Below, piece after piece: positions 1 to 7,723 of a stretch of DNA of 34,748 nucleotides. The DNA comes from RUG626 sp051866775 (lineage in GTDB: Bacteria > Bacillota > Clostridia > Oscillospirales > Oscillospiraceae). The notes beneath the pieces were generated by a model, which was given only the letters and a program-made list of their open reading frames with translations, searched no databases and was not told the origin of the DNA. A program made the translations under genes and the position numbers. Location of the stretch: assembly GCA_051866775.1 (NCBI GenBank), contig JBJDXR010000035.1:1-34748 (forward strand), given 5' to 3'. Within the stretch, counting starts at the first letter, position 1. The number at the start of each line of letters is the position of its first letter.

Positions 1-7
1 TTTTTTA

Positions 8-337
8 TTACCAGTCCTTCCAGACCTCCGGGCAGTAGCCCACAGTGGCCTGACGGCCGTTTCTGACTATGGGTGTCTTTATAAAGCGCTGATCCTCAAG
101 AAGCTTCTCCGCCTTATCCTCGTCATAGGCAAGGTATCTCAGTATTTCCGAGTCCTTGGCCTTTTCGTCTATCATATTATCAAGCCCCACCGCCCGACGG
201 ACGCTGTCGAATTCACCGCGGCTCATACCGTAGCGGAGTATATCGATGGACTGAAACTTTATACGGCGCTCCTTGAAATAGCGTTCGGCCTTTTTCGTGT
301 CAAAGCACTTGGCTTTTCCGAATATCTGTATGTTCAA
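8..337 (-). CDS. ArsC/Spx-family thioredoxin-fold protein
   Basis: This 109-residue protein has the size and layout of the ArsC/Spx/YffB family of thioredoxin-fold proteins. It has an N-terminal beta strand followed by a single cysteine in KCFDTKKA (about residue 11), and a C-terminal TPIVRNG segment typical of the family. There is no CXXC, so it resembles the one-cysteine arsenate-reductase-like members rather than redox-switch Spx. No other arsenic genes are nearby, so arsenate reduction is not implied. The start is a TTG: GGAGG (345-349) lies inside the 3' end of rnjA, seven bases upstream, and only two bases separate the genes, so it is probably translated with rnjA. The substrate is unknown. 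Confidence 0.8.
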   Translation of the reverse strand: MNIQIFGKAKCFDTKKAERYFKERRIKFQSIDILRYGMSRGEFDSVRRAVGLDNMIDEKAKDSEILRYLAYDEDKAEKLLEDQRFIKTPIVRNGRQATVGYCPEVWKDW

Positions 338-339
338 TC

Positions 340-2013
340 TCAGACCTCCATAATGACCGGAAGGACCATGGGACTGCGCTTTGTCTTTTTATATAAGAAA
401 TCCGACAGACGTGACTTCAATGTGCTCTTGATAGTTGACCAGTCGGTTATATTCCGCGCGCTGCAATAGTCCAGAGCCTCAACAGATATCTCCTTAAGCT
501 CGTTTAAAAGCTTTTCGGCTTCTTTTACGTATACAAAGCCTCGTGTTATGATGTCCGGCCCGGAGACCAGGCTCCCGTCGCCGCTGGAGAGGCTCACGAC
601 GACCACCAGCATACCATCCTGTGCAAGGTGCTTCCTATCCCTAAGGACCACACTGCCCACGTCACCCACGCCGGTCCCGTCAACAAATATCTTTCCCGCA
701 GGCACCGTACCTGTGAGCTTTATTGAGCGTCCGGAAAGCTCTATGACCTTTCCAATGTCGCTTATCACAATATTCTTAGGAGGAACGCCCATCTGTTTTG
801 CCAGTTCCGCGTGGATCTTCATATGGCGGTACTCGCCATGGACAGGGATGAAGAACTTTGGCTTAATAAGGGCAAGCATCAGTTTAAGCTCCTCACGGCA
901 GGCATGTCCCGAGGCGTGGAGCAGGGCGCTGCGCTCATACACGACTGTGGCGCCCTTTCTGAAAAGCTCATTAATAACATTGCTTATCGAGTTTTCGTTT
1001 CCCGGGATTGCGGAAGCCGATATGATTATCTTGTCGCCGGCAGTTATCTCCACCTGACGGTGCTCGGAAAAAGCCATGCGGTGCAGGGCGCTCATCGTCT
1101 CTCCCTGACTGCCGGTGGTTATTATGGCCACCTTGTCCTTTGGAAGCCCCTTTATCTGTGATATGTCAACCAGCACTCCCTGCGGGATATCCAAATATCC
1201 CAGCTCTGTCGCAACACGGAGGACGTTCTCCATGCTCCGCCCGGTTACTGCCACCTTGCGCCCATATTTCTTCGCGCAGTTTATCACCTGCTGAAGGCGG
1301 TGGACGTTTGAGGCAAAGGTTGTTACTATTATCCTCTGGGTGCAGTCCTTAAACTGATTTTCAAAATTCTGGGCAACCACACTCTCAGACAGCGAGTAGC
1401 CCGCATTTTCGACGTTTGTGGAGTCCGTCACCAGTGCAAGGACGCCCTTTTTGCCCAACTCGCCGAGGCGGGCTAGGTCTATCATATCACCGTCAATGGG
1501 GGTCGTATCTATCTTGTAGTCTCCGGTGTGGATAACAAGCCCAACCGGGGTCCTGATGCCAAGAGCCACTGAATCGGGTATGGAGTGATTTACATGTATA
1601 AACTCAACTCTAAAGCATCCGACCTTTATCGTCTCCCCGGCCTTGACAATGTTCATAGTCACCTTGTCGGCAATGCCTCGCTCCGAAAGCTTAATGTTCA
1701 CCAGGGCCGCCGTCAGAGGCGTCGCGTAGACCGGGACCTCAATAAGCTCCTCCATCACAAACGGCATGGCTCCGATGTGGTCCTCATGCCCATGAGTTAG
1801 AATTATCGCCTTGATCTTATCCCTGTTTTTCGTTAGATATGTGATATCCGGAATGACGGAGTCAATTCCGTACATATCGTCATCGGGAAAACCAATACCG
1901 CAGTCCACAACGATGATATCCCCGCCATATTCGTAGACGTACATATTCTTGCCTATCTCGTTGAGGCCGCCAAGGGATATAATTTTCAATTTTTCTTTTG
2001 CTGCCACTAACAC
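340..2013 (-). CDS. rnjA: Ribonuclease J
   Basis: A 557-residue metallo-beta-lactamase/beta-CASP ribonuclease, of normal length for RNase J. The zinc-binding motif HGHEDH is at residues 74-79, after GGLNEIGKN near the N-terminus. Further signatures are HTGDYKID, TDSTN, the beta-CASP TTGSQGE segment and HASGHA. RNase J is a cytoplasmic 5'-3' exo- and endonuclease central to mRNA decay and rRNA maturation in Firmicutes lacking RNase E. The start is GTG at 2013, four bases after AGGAG; a second in-frame GTG at 2007 has ten-base spacing and cannot be excluded. A consensus promoter at 2243-2271 implies a leader of about 220 nt. An ArsC-like gene follows immediately. Confidence 0.96.
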   Translation of the reverse strand: MLVAAKEKLKIISLGGLNEIGKNMYVYEYGGDIIVVDCGIGFPDDDMYGIDSVIPDITYLTKNRDKIKAIILTHGHEDHIGAMPFVMEELIEVPVYATPLTAALVNIKLSERGIADKVTMNIVKAGETIKVGCFRVEFIHVNHSIPDSVALGIRTPVGLVIHTGDYKIDTTPIDGDMIDLARLGELGKKGVLALVTDSTNVENAGYSLSESVVAQNFENQFKDCTQRIIVTTFASNVHRLQQVINCAKKYGRKVAVTGRSMENVLRVATELGYLDIPQGVLVDISQIKGLPKDKVAIITTGSQGETMSALHRMAFSEHRQVEITAGDKIIISASAIPGNENSISNVINELFRKGATVVYERSALLHASGHACREELKLMLALIKPKFFIPVHGEYRHMKIHAELAKQMGVPPKNIVISDIGKVIELSGRSIKLTGTVPAGKIFVDGTGVGDVGSVVLRDRKHLAQDGMLVVVVSLSSGDGSLVSGPDIITRGFVYVKEAEKLLNELKEISVEALDYCSARNITDWSTIKSTLKSRLSDFLYKKTKRSPMVLPVIMEV

Positions 2014-2345
2014 ACTACTCCTTTTTTCCTTTATGTAGGCGCACGAAATACAAGCTCAGAAATGGCGGCTTTTGAGGCCCTGTCATCGCCCAAAATCTCC
2101 GCTTATGCTCCTGAACTGAAAATATCTTAAATTGTGCGTATAATTAAAGCACCTGTTCGGTACAAAAATCCTTAGCTAAATTATAACCTTTTGATCCTCA
2201 GATTTAACACATACCGGAGATCAATTCAAAAATATTATGGTTATTTTACCATATATGGATGCCTTTGTCAAACCATCTGGTCGTACGCCCTGTATCTTTT
2301 TAAGGGAACACTCATGCCAATATTATTCCCCTAAAAATAAACGTG
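2014..2345 (-). other. Intergenic region: rnjA leader and promoter
   Basis: This 332-base stretch has no convincing gene on either strand. It holds the rnjA promoter and a long AT-rich leader running to the AGGAG site at about 2018-2022. An imperfect inverted repeat (AAGGGAA at about 2302, TTCCCCT at about 2328) lies just downstream of the recR stop but lacks a T-tract on either strand, so a terminator for recR is unproven. Confidence 0.5.
2243..2271 (-). promoter_or_regulatory. Sigma-A promoter for rnjA
   Basis: Read on the minus strand, TTGACA (2266-2271) and TAAAAT (2243-2248) are separated by exactly 17 bp. Transcription would start near 2236 and give rnjA an untranslated leader of about 220 nt. 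The promoter assignment is inference from consensus match and position. Confidence 0.75.
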
Positions 2346-2945
2346 TCATATCTCCTGACGCCCCTCAAGAGCGCGCATAAGCGTTGCGTCGTCGGCAAAT
2401 TCAAGGCTCGCTCCCACCGGTATGCCGTAGGCAAGGCGTGTGACCTTAACGCCAAAAGGCTTTAAAAGGCGCGAGATATACTTGGCAGTAGTCTCCCCCT
2501 CTGTATCAGGGTTCATAGCCATTATGACCTCCTCAACTCCGCCGTCGGCAACTCTTTCCACCAGCTCCCGTATGCGTATATCGTCCGGGCCGATGTGATT
2601 TAACGGTGATATAACACCGTGGAGAACGTGGTATCGCCCGTTATACTCATGGGCGCGCTCAATAGCCGCAACATCCTTTGGGCTTTGCACAACGCATATC
2701 ACACTCTCGTCGCGCACATCGCTGCGGCAAATGCTGCAAATGTCGGAATCGGTGAGATTCTGGCATATCGAGCAGCAGCGCACATTCTGCTTTGCAGCGT
2801 AGATCGCGTCGGCAAAGCTCTTTGCCTCCTCATATGGAAGCGATAATATATAAAAAGCAAGCCTCTGGGCAGATTTAAGACCGATTCCCGGCAGGGAGGC
2901 AAATTTTTCAACAAGATTGTCAAGTGTTGCGGGAAAAAAGCTCAT
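2346..2945 (-). CDS. recR: Recombination mediator RecR
   Basis: RecR acts with RecF and RecO to load RecA at single-stranded gaps. The 199-residue length is typical. The N-terminal helix-hairpin-helix contains LPGIGLKSAQR (residues 18-28), the C4 zinc finger uses two CSIC motifs (Cys58/61 and Cys70/73), and a Toprim domain follows (VICVVQSPKD, then MAMNPDTEGE), ending with the YGIPVG segment. The ATG start has AGAGG about eight bases upstream, inside the end of rpe. The gene follows rpe by three bases, so they are very likely co-transcribed. This differs from the common dnaX-ybaB-recR order. Confidence 0.96.
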   Translation of the reverse strand: MSFFPATLDNLVEKFASLPGIGLKSAQRLAFYILSLPYEEAKSFADAIYAAKQNVRCCSICQNLTDSDICSICRSDVRDESVICVVQSPKDVAAIERAHEYNGRYHVLHGVISPLNHIGPDDIRIRELVERVADGGVEEVIMAMNPDTEGETTAKYISRLLKPFGVKVTRLAYGIPVGASLEFADDATLMRALEGRQEI

Positions 2946-2948
2946 AAT

Positions 2949-3593
2949 TTAACCTCTCAGCCTTTCTATTGCTTCCGATCTCGAAGCAGCTCCGAAAATA
3001 CTGCTGCCTGCTACCAGCACGTTTGCCCCGGCCTCCACACACAGCCTCGCTGTATTTTCGTTTATTCCGCCGTCTACCTCAACATCGCAGGCTAGACCGG
3101 CCCGTTCAATTTCTTCCCTTACATATGATATTTTCGGCAGCATATCGCTCATAAAGCTCTGTCCGCCGAATCCCGGCTCCACTGTCATACAAAGCACCAT
3201 ATCTAAAAGCTCGATATACGGTTTAATGATCTCTCCGGGTGTTTTGGGCCTGAGTGCAAGCCCCACCCGTTTGCCCGAGCCTTTAACAGCCTTCACGGAC
3301 TCAAGTATCCTTTCAGGCTCGTCCGACTCAACATGGAACACGACGATATCCGCACCCAGCTTAATAAATTCGTCCACATATCTTAACGGCCGTTCGATCA
3401 TGAGATGCACATCCAGCGTCATATCCGTTGCTTTTCTAAGGGATTTGAGGACCGGTATACCGAAGGATATGTTCGGCACAAACATACCGTCCATCACATC
3501 GCAGTGTATATAGTCGGCCTCTGAAACTGAGCGCACCTCGTCGCCGAGCCTTGCAAAATCCGCTGAGAGTATTGACGGAGCTATCTTTATCAT
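2949..3593 (-). CDS. rpe: Ribulose-phosphate 3-epimerase
   Basis: A 214-residue TIM-barrel enzyme that interconverts ribulose-5-phosphate and xylulose-5-phosphate in the pentose phosphate pathway. Family motifs are APSILSADFA at the N-terminus, HCDVMDG, DVHLMIERP, the TVEPGFGGQSF loop and DGGINENTA near the C-terminus. The frame stays open to 3731, but the start at 3593 matches the family N-terminus and follows a GGGAGG ribosome site. A TTGATA/TAAAAT pair (3761-3766 and 3739-3744, 16-bp spacer) is a possible promoter. The leader carries two hairpins, one abutting the ribosome site, suggesting translational control. recR follows directly. Confidence 0.96.
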   Translation of the reverse strand: MIKIAPSILSADFARLGDEVRSVSEADYIHCDVMDGMFVPNISFGIPVLKSLRKATDMTLDVHLMIERPLRYVDEFIKLGADIVVFHVESDEPERILESVKAVKGSGKRVGLALRPKTPGEIIKPYIELLDMVLCMTVEPGFGGQSFMSDMLPKISYVREEIERAGLACDVEVDGGINENTARLCVEAGANVLVAGSSIFGAASRSEAIERLRG

Positions 3594-3609
3594 ACTGGAG
3601 TCCTTTCCT

Positions 3610-3630
3610 CCCGGTGCAGCACCAACCGGG
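3610..3630 (-). promoter_or_regulatory. Leader hairpin touching the rpe ribosome site
   Basis: On the minus strand CCCGGT (3625-3630) can pair with ACCGGG (3610-3615) across a nine-base loop. The last GGG of the 3' arm is part of the GGGAGG ribosome site of rpe. Pairing would partly hide the ribosome site. A regulatory role is inference. Confidence 0.4.
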
Positions 3631-3683
3631 CTTCTTCGGCATAAAATTAAGTAGCAGGCGGTATACCGTCCGGCTTTTATATA

Positions 3684-3718
3684 GGAGTCGCCGGAAGCTA
3701 TTTTCTTCCGGCGGCTCC
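3684..3718 (-). promoter_or_regulatory. Long hairpin in the rpe leader
   Basis: A 14-base inverted repeat (3684-3697 and 3705-3718, one mismatch or wobble) with a seven-base loop. No T-tract follows on the minus strand, so it is not a standard intrinsic terminator. It lies between the proposed promoter and the hairpin at the ribosome site. Confidence 0.45.
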
Positions 3719-3772
3719 ACCGGATAAACACCCTATATATTTTAATATAAAAAATAAAAATATCAACATATA

Positions 3773-3806
3773 AAATTAAGCTCCGGAGATCTCCGGAGCT
3801 TAATTT
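3773..3806 (-). terminator. Terminator of the ManD/RspA-like gene
   Basis: A perfect 34-nt palindrome centred at 3789/3790 lies 15 bases after the stop codon of the minus-strand dehydratase gene and is followed on that strand by a T-rich run. Its position fits an intrinsic terminator; the T-run is interrupted by A and G. Confidence 0.75.
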
Positions 3807-3820
3807 GCGGTATTATACGC

Positions 3821-5032
3821 TCAGGATCTGACAGCGGTACCATCAGGACGTCTGGCCATAAAGCCCAGACCTCCGGTAAGAAGATATCCCTTGGGCGGAT
3901 ATTTCTTTGCCAGTTCCTCGTCAAAGTCTACGCCCCAGCCGGGCTTATCATTACAATATACATAGCCGTTTCTTATCTCGGGAGACCCCGGGAACATCGC
4001 CTTCGTCACGTCGTCATACTCGCCGATCTCCTGCATCGCACAGTTTGCAGTGGCAAGGTCGAGGTGTATCTGCGCGGCGGCTCCCACCGGCGTCAGGTCA
4101 TGGGGGCCGTGCCAGATAGTCTTAACTGCGTATGCCTCACAGAAGGCGGCAAGCTTTCTCGCCGGGGTGAAACCTCCCAGCTGGCTTATGTGGCAGCGGA
4201 TATAGTCGATTCTTCTCTTTGCGATAAGCTCCTTATACTCAACGGGGTTATTAAACAGTTCGCCCATTGCCATGGGGATGCTTGTGGCGTTGCGGACATT
4301 TTCAAACCAATCCACATTTTCAGGCTGGAGAAGATCCTCAAGGAAGAAGGGATGATACGGTTCAAGGGCCTTGCAGAGCTGTATCGCCTCAGTCGGTGAG
4401 AAGCGCTCATGTACGTCGATGGCAAACTCCGGCTCATCACCAAAGCGCTCACGCAGGTACTTAAAGATGGCGACATAATCCGAAAGCAGCTTCTTGGGGT
4501 TTAAGTAATAGCCCGGCACTGCGCCCTCGGGCTTTATGCTGTCAGGGCAGGGATTGTCAGTTATAAGGCCGACTCTGAAGTAGTTCTGTCCCTTTAAGAG
4601 CCTTGCTTCAACGTCGTCTCCAAGCTCCTCCAGCGTGCGTCCGCGTCCGCCGCCAAAGGGCAGCACTGCCACTCCCTCACGGCACTTTCCGCCTATCAGG
4701 TCGTAGACCGGCATATTTGCCATTTTTCCCTTTATGTCCCAAAGGGCCTCGTCAACGCCGGAGATCGCGTTATTAAGGACAGGCCCGTTGCGCCAATATG
4801 AGCTGCCCATCATCTGCTGCCAGATATCCTCGATTCTGGAGACGTCTCTGCCTATGAGCATAGGTTTGAGATACTCGTCAACCGCCGTCTTTACAGGCAG
4901 GATACGCTGGGTAAAGGTGGCGCAGCCAAGGCCGTAAAGACCCGGCTCGGATGTCTCGATCTTTACCACCAGCAGATCGCATACGCTCGGGGCCGTCAGA
5001 ATAGTTCTTACATCTTTTATGGTAACCGCCAT
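3821..5032 (-). CDS. Enolase-superfamily dehydratase (ManD/RspA-like)
   Basis: A 403-residue member of the mandelate racemase/enolase superfamily. The barrel metal ligands appear as Asp206 (in AIDVHER), Glu232 (FFLEDLLQPE) and Glu258 (MAMGELFNN). His208 two residues after the first ligand, and His308/Asp312 in WHGPHDL, are hallmarks of the mannonate-dehydratase/RspA subgroup. Characterised relatives dehydrate D-mannonate or D-gluconate, but many RspA-type members have little activity, so the substrate cannot be named. The gene is alone, with its own terminator and a possible TTGCTA/TAAAAT promoter upstream. No uronate isomerase, KDG kinase or sugar transporter lies beside it. Confidence 0.88.
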   Translation of the reverse strand: MAVTIKDVRTILTAPSVCDLLVVKIETSEPGLYGLGCATFTQRILPVKTAVDEYLKPMLIGRDVSRIEDIWQQMMGSSYWRNGPVLNNAISGVDEALWDIKGKMANMPVYDLIGGKCREGVAVLPFGGGRGRTLEELGDDVEARLLKGQNYFRVGLITDNPCPDSIKPEGAVPGYYLNPKKLLSDYVAIFKYLRERFGDEPEFAIDVHERFSPTEAIQLCKALEPYHPFFLEDLLQPENVDWFENVRNATSIPMAMGELFNNPVEYKELIAKRRIDYIRCHISQLGGFTPARKLAAFCEAYAVKTIWHGPHDLTPVGAAAQIHLDLATANCAMQEIGEYDDVTKAMFPGSPEIRNGYVYCNDKPGWGVDFDEELAKKYPPKGYLLTGGLGFMARRPDGTAVRS

Positions 5033-5217
5033 GATTTTGCTTTCCTTTCAGTTTTTATAGCATAATCTTTTTTTGCGCACGGACATCAAAAAACATCCTG
5101 TGCAGCATTTGATTTCCATCTTATTTTAATAATAAAATATTAAAATAGCAATATATAAACTTAAAGTTTCGCGCCGTCTTTTATTCGTTATTTTTTTCTT
5201 CTCAGATAAGTGAAATC

Positions 5218-5246
5218 TTGACTTTAGGCTCATAAGATAATACAAT
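5218..5246 (+). promoter_or_regulatory. Promoter of the xpaC-telA operon
   Basis: TTGACT (5218-5223) and TACAAT (5241-5246) are 17 bp apart, and the start of the first gene is about 50 bases downstream. This is the only good sigma-A-like match before the four-gene operon. Confidence 0.65.
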
Positions 5247-5296
5247 AATTTTGTTTAGTTATAACATAAGGTATTTACTTTGAATAGGAGCGCACA

Positions 5297-5935
5297 ATGC
5301 GGCAAATCAAAAAACGTTCACCAATACCCCTTTACGGCATGGCGGCTGTTTGGCTGCTTTACTGCATTATTTTTCCGCTGTACAGGCCATCAGATTTTTG
5401 TCTGCTCATTGCGTCAGGTCTGCTGGCCTACGCTGTTCTGAGCAAGCTCTTCCCCGGCACTGTGGAAACTGTGGAGGAGCCGCCGGAGCCTGTTACCACC
5501 GGCAATGAGGAGGCCGACGCCCTTCTGCGCGAGGGAGAGACCGCGGTACTTGAGATGCGCAGGCTTCGCTCCTCCATCAAGAACACCGCCGTGTGTGAGA
5601 AAATAGATATTCTCATAGACGTTACGGACAAAATATTCAAGGATATTATCGACGACCCCAGCGATATACCGCAGGTAAAGCGCTTTGCGGGATATTACCT
5701 TCCGGCAACTATGAAGCTCTTAAATGCTTACGACCGGATGTCCGCTCAGAACATCGACGGAGAGAACATTTCCGCGACCTTAGGACGCATTGAGGACATC
5801 CTTGATACAACGGTCACTGCCTACAAGAAACAGTTGGACGCCCTTTTTGCAAATCAGGCGCTGGATATCGAAACTGATATAACAGTGCTTGAGGCTATGC
5901 TTAAGCGCGAGGGGCTGTCAGGAAAAGATTTTTAA
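5297..5935 (+). CDS. XpaC-family membrane-anchored protein
   Basis: A 212-residue protein with a hydrophobic N-terminal hairpin (about residues 10-48, two short membrane segments) followed by a helical cytoplasmic domain rich in acidic and charged residues. It resembles the family annotated as 5-bromo-4-chloroindolyl phosphate hydrolysis protein XpaC, whose true biochemical role is unclear. XpaC and TelA genes are commonly adjacent in Firmicutes, and here a TelA gene follows 26 bases later, which supports the call. AGGAG precedes the ATG. It is the first gene of a probable four-gene operon. Confidence 0.8.
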   Translation: MRQIKKRSPIPLYGMAAVWLLYCIIFPLYRPSDFCLLIASGLLAYAVLSKLFPGTVETVEEPPEPVTTGNEEADALLREGETAVLEMRRLRSSIKNTAVCEKIDILIDVTDKIFKDIIDDPSDIPQVKRFAGYYLPATMKLLNAYDRMSAQNIDGENISATLGRIEDILDTTVTAYKKQLDALFANQALDIETDITVLEAMLKREGLSGKDF

Positions 5936-5961
5936 AAATATACATGAAAGGAAAATTAACC

Positions 5962-7113
5962 ATGCCTGATACAAACAACGAATATGTCCCCACATTGTCA
6001 TTTAATGCAACTCCCGCCGCTCCCGCCGCATCGGCTGCCGCAGCTGCTGAGACTGCCGATACCGTCTCATCCACAGAGCATGAGCAGAGCCAGCTCTCCC
6101 CGGAGGAGATGAAGGCTGTCGAGGAATTTTCCAAAAAGATCGACATCACCGACACCAACGCTATTCTCCAGTATGGCGCAGCCTCCCAAAAGAATATAGC
6201 CGACTTCTCCGGTACCACACTTAACAATGTCCGCACAAAGGATATGGGTGAGGTGGGCAATATGCTCTCCGACCTTGTTGTGGAACTCAAAGGCTTCAAC
6301 TACGGTGAGGAGGAAAAGAGGGGCCTCTTCGGCTTTAAAAAGAAGGTCGAGAACCAGATTGCCAGCCTCAAGGCCCAGTATGACAAGGCTGAGGTAAACG
6401 TGGATAAGATCGCCGACGCCCTTGAAAAGCACCAGGTCGTGCTTTTAAAAGATGTTGCGACCCTTGACAAGATGTATGAGCTTAATCAGGCGTATTATAA
6501 AGAGCTTACAATGTACATCCTCGCCGGTAAAAAGGCTCTTAACGAGTGTCAGACCGTGACCCTTCCCGCCCTTCAGAAAAAGGCGCAGGAATCCGGACTT
6601 CCCGAGGATGCTCAGGCGGCAAACGACTATGCCAATATGATAAGCCGCTTTGATAAGAAGCTCCATGACCTTGAACTTACCCGTATGATCTCCGTCCAGA
6701 TGTCCCCGCAGATACGTCTCATCCAGAATAACGATACCCTGATGGTCGAGAAAATTCAGACCTCCTTAGTTAACACCATCCCCCTGTGGAAGAGTCAGAT
6801 GGTGCTGGCCCTCGGCCTTCATCACTCCCAGCAGGCAATGGAGGCCCAGCGAGAGGTAACAAATATGACAAACGAGCTTCTGCGCAAAAACGCTGAGAAG
6901 CTCAAGATGGGCTCTGTTGAGATCGCCAAGGAGGCCGAGCGCGGCATAGTCGATATTGAAACTCTTAAGGAGACCAACCAGTCCCTCATCGAGACCCTTG
7001 AGGAGGTTCGCACCATTCAGGCCGAGGGCGCGCAGAAGCGCCGTCAGGCCGAGAACGAGCTTGGAAAGATTGAGACGGAGCTTAAGCAGAAGCTTCTTGA
7101 AATAAATAAGTGA
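5962..7113 (+). CDS. telA: TelA-like toxic-anion resistance protein
   Basis: A 383-residue, mostly alpha-helical protein of the TelA/YceH family, associated with resistance to tellurite and other envelope stresses; the mechanism is unknown. After an Ala-rich, probably disordered N-terminus (to about residue 25) come long coiled-coil-like helices, with family segments such as MSPQIRLIQNND and IPLWKSQMVLALG in the C-terminal half. An in-frame ATG exists at 5944, but the ATG at 5962 has AAGGA nine to ten bases upstream and is preferred. The next gene starts four bases after the stop. Confidence 0.9.
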   Translation: MPDTNNEYVPTLSFNATPAAPAASAAAAAETADTVSSTEHEQSQLSPEEMKAVEEFSKKIDITDTNAILQYGAASQKNIADFSGTTLNNVRTKDMGEVGNMLSDLVVELKGFNYGEEEKRGLFGFKKKVENQIASLKAQYDKAEVNVDKIADALEKHQVVLLKDVATLDKMYELNQAYYKELTMYILAGKKALNECQTVTLPALQKKAQESGLPEDAQAANDYANMISRFDKKLHDLELTRMISVQMSPQIRLIQNNDTLMVEKIQTSLVNTIPLWKSQMVLALGLHHSQQAMEAQREVTNMTNELLRKNAEKLKMGSVEIAKEAERGIVDIETLKETNQSLIETLEEVRTIQAEGAQKRRQAENELGKIETELKQKLLEINK

Positions 7114-7117
7114 GCCT

Positions 7118-7723
7118 ATGGAAATCCTGAAAAGCAGAAAGACCGCGGCGCTTATTCTTGCCGCCGTAATAATCGTGTTTACTCCGCTGGGGGCGCGTCT
7201 GAGCCTTCAGCGGGCAGCCGACAAGGTTGAAAATATGTTCTACGACGGCGTTTACATCGAGGAGGAAAAATACACCTCCGGCGCTATCGCAGATTACCTT
7301 GAGGATGTCATAAAGAACACGCGCGGGCTTGTCACCGTTGGAACAGACGTCAATGCGCTGTCTGATGAGACCGAGGCTTTACGCAGTGCTCTGAACGCAC
7401 TTATCGACGCTGAGACCATCGGTGAAAAATACAGTGCAAACGCCGCAGTTATCGACTCCGCAGAAAAGTTTTATAACGCCGCAAAGTCAGCCCTAAACCC
7501 CAATTCCGTCTCTTATTCCGAGCTTGCCGATACGATTGAGAAGTCCCTCTCAAATTTGGAGGAGTATTACTCAAATCTCGTTGCCGTTGAAGGCTCCATT
7601 GAGCTTAACCGCTACAACGACGCTGTCGCGGAGTTTGAGGCCGACGTACTTGGGCGCTTCCCCGCCGGCGCAATCGCGAATATCTTCTCTATTGACCTTC
7701 CCGACAGCTTTGGAGGAAATTAA
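7118..7723 (+). CDS. LemA-like membrane protein
   Basis: A 201-residue protein with one N-terminal membrane segment (about residues 10-28) and a helical extracytoplasmic domain. The C-terminal segment RYNDAVAEF followed by RFPAGAIANIF matches the conserved end of LemA proteins (YN-x2-V-x2-(F/Y) then FP-x6-NIF-like). The rest is diverged, so this is a LemA-like call rather than a firm LemA. LemA genes often sit next to TPM-domain genes, and the next gene, overlapping by one base, is exactly that. Function unknown; likely an envelope partner of the TPM protein. Confidence 0.65.
   Translation: MEILKSRKTAALILAAVIIVFTPLGARLSLQRAADKVENMFYDGVYIEEEKYTSGAIADYLEDVIKNTRGLVTVGTDVNALSDETEALRSALNALIDAETIGEKYSANAAVIDSAEKFYNAAKSALNPNSVSYSELADTIEKSLSNLEEYYSNLVAVEGSIELNRYNDAVAEFEADVLGRFPAGAIANIFSIDLPDSFGGN

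Noticed and set aside
3594..3731. N-terminal extension of rpe by 46 residues
   Set aside because: The extra residues read through leader hairpins, match nothing in Rpe, and the ATG at 3593 has a proper ribosome site.
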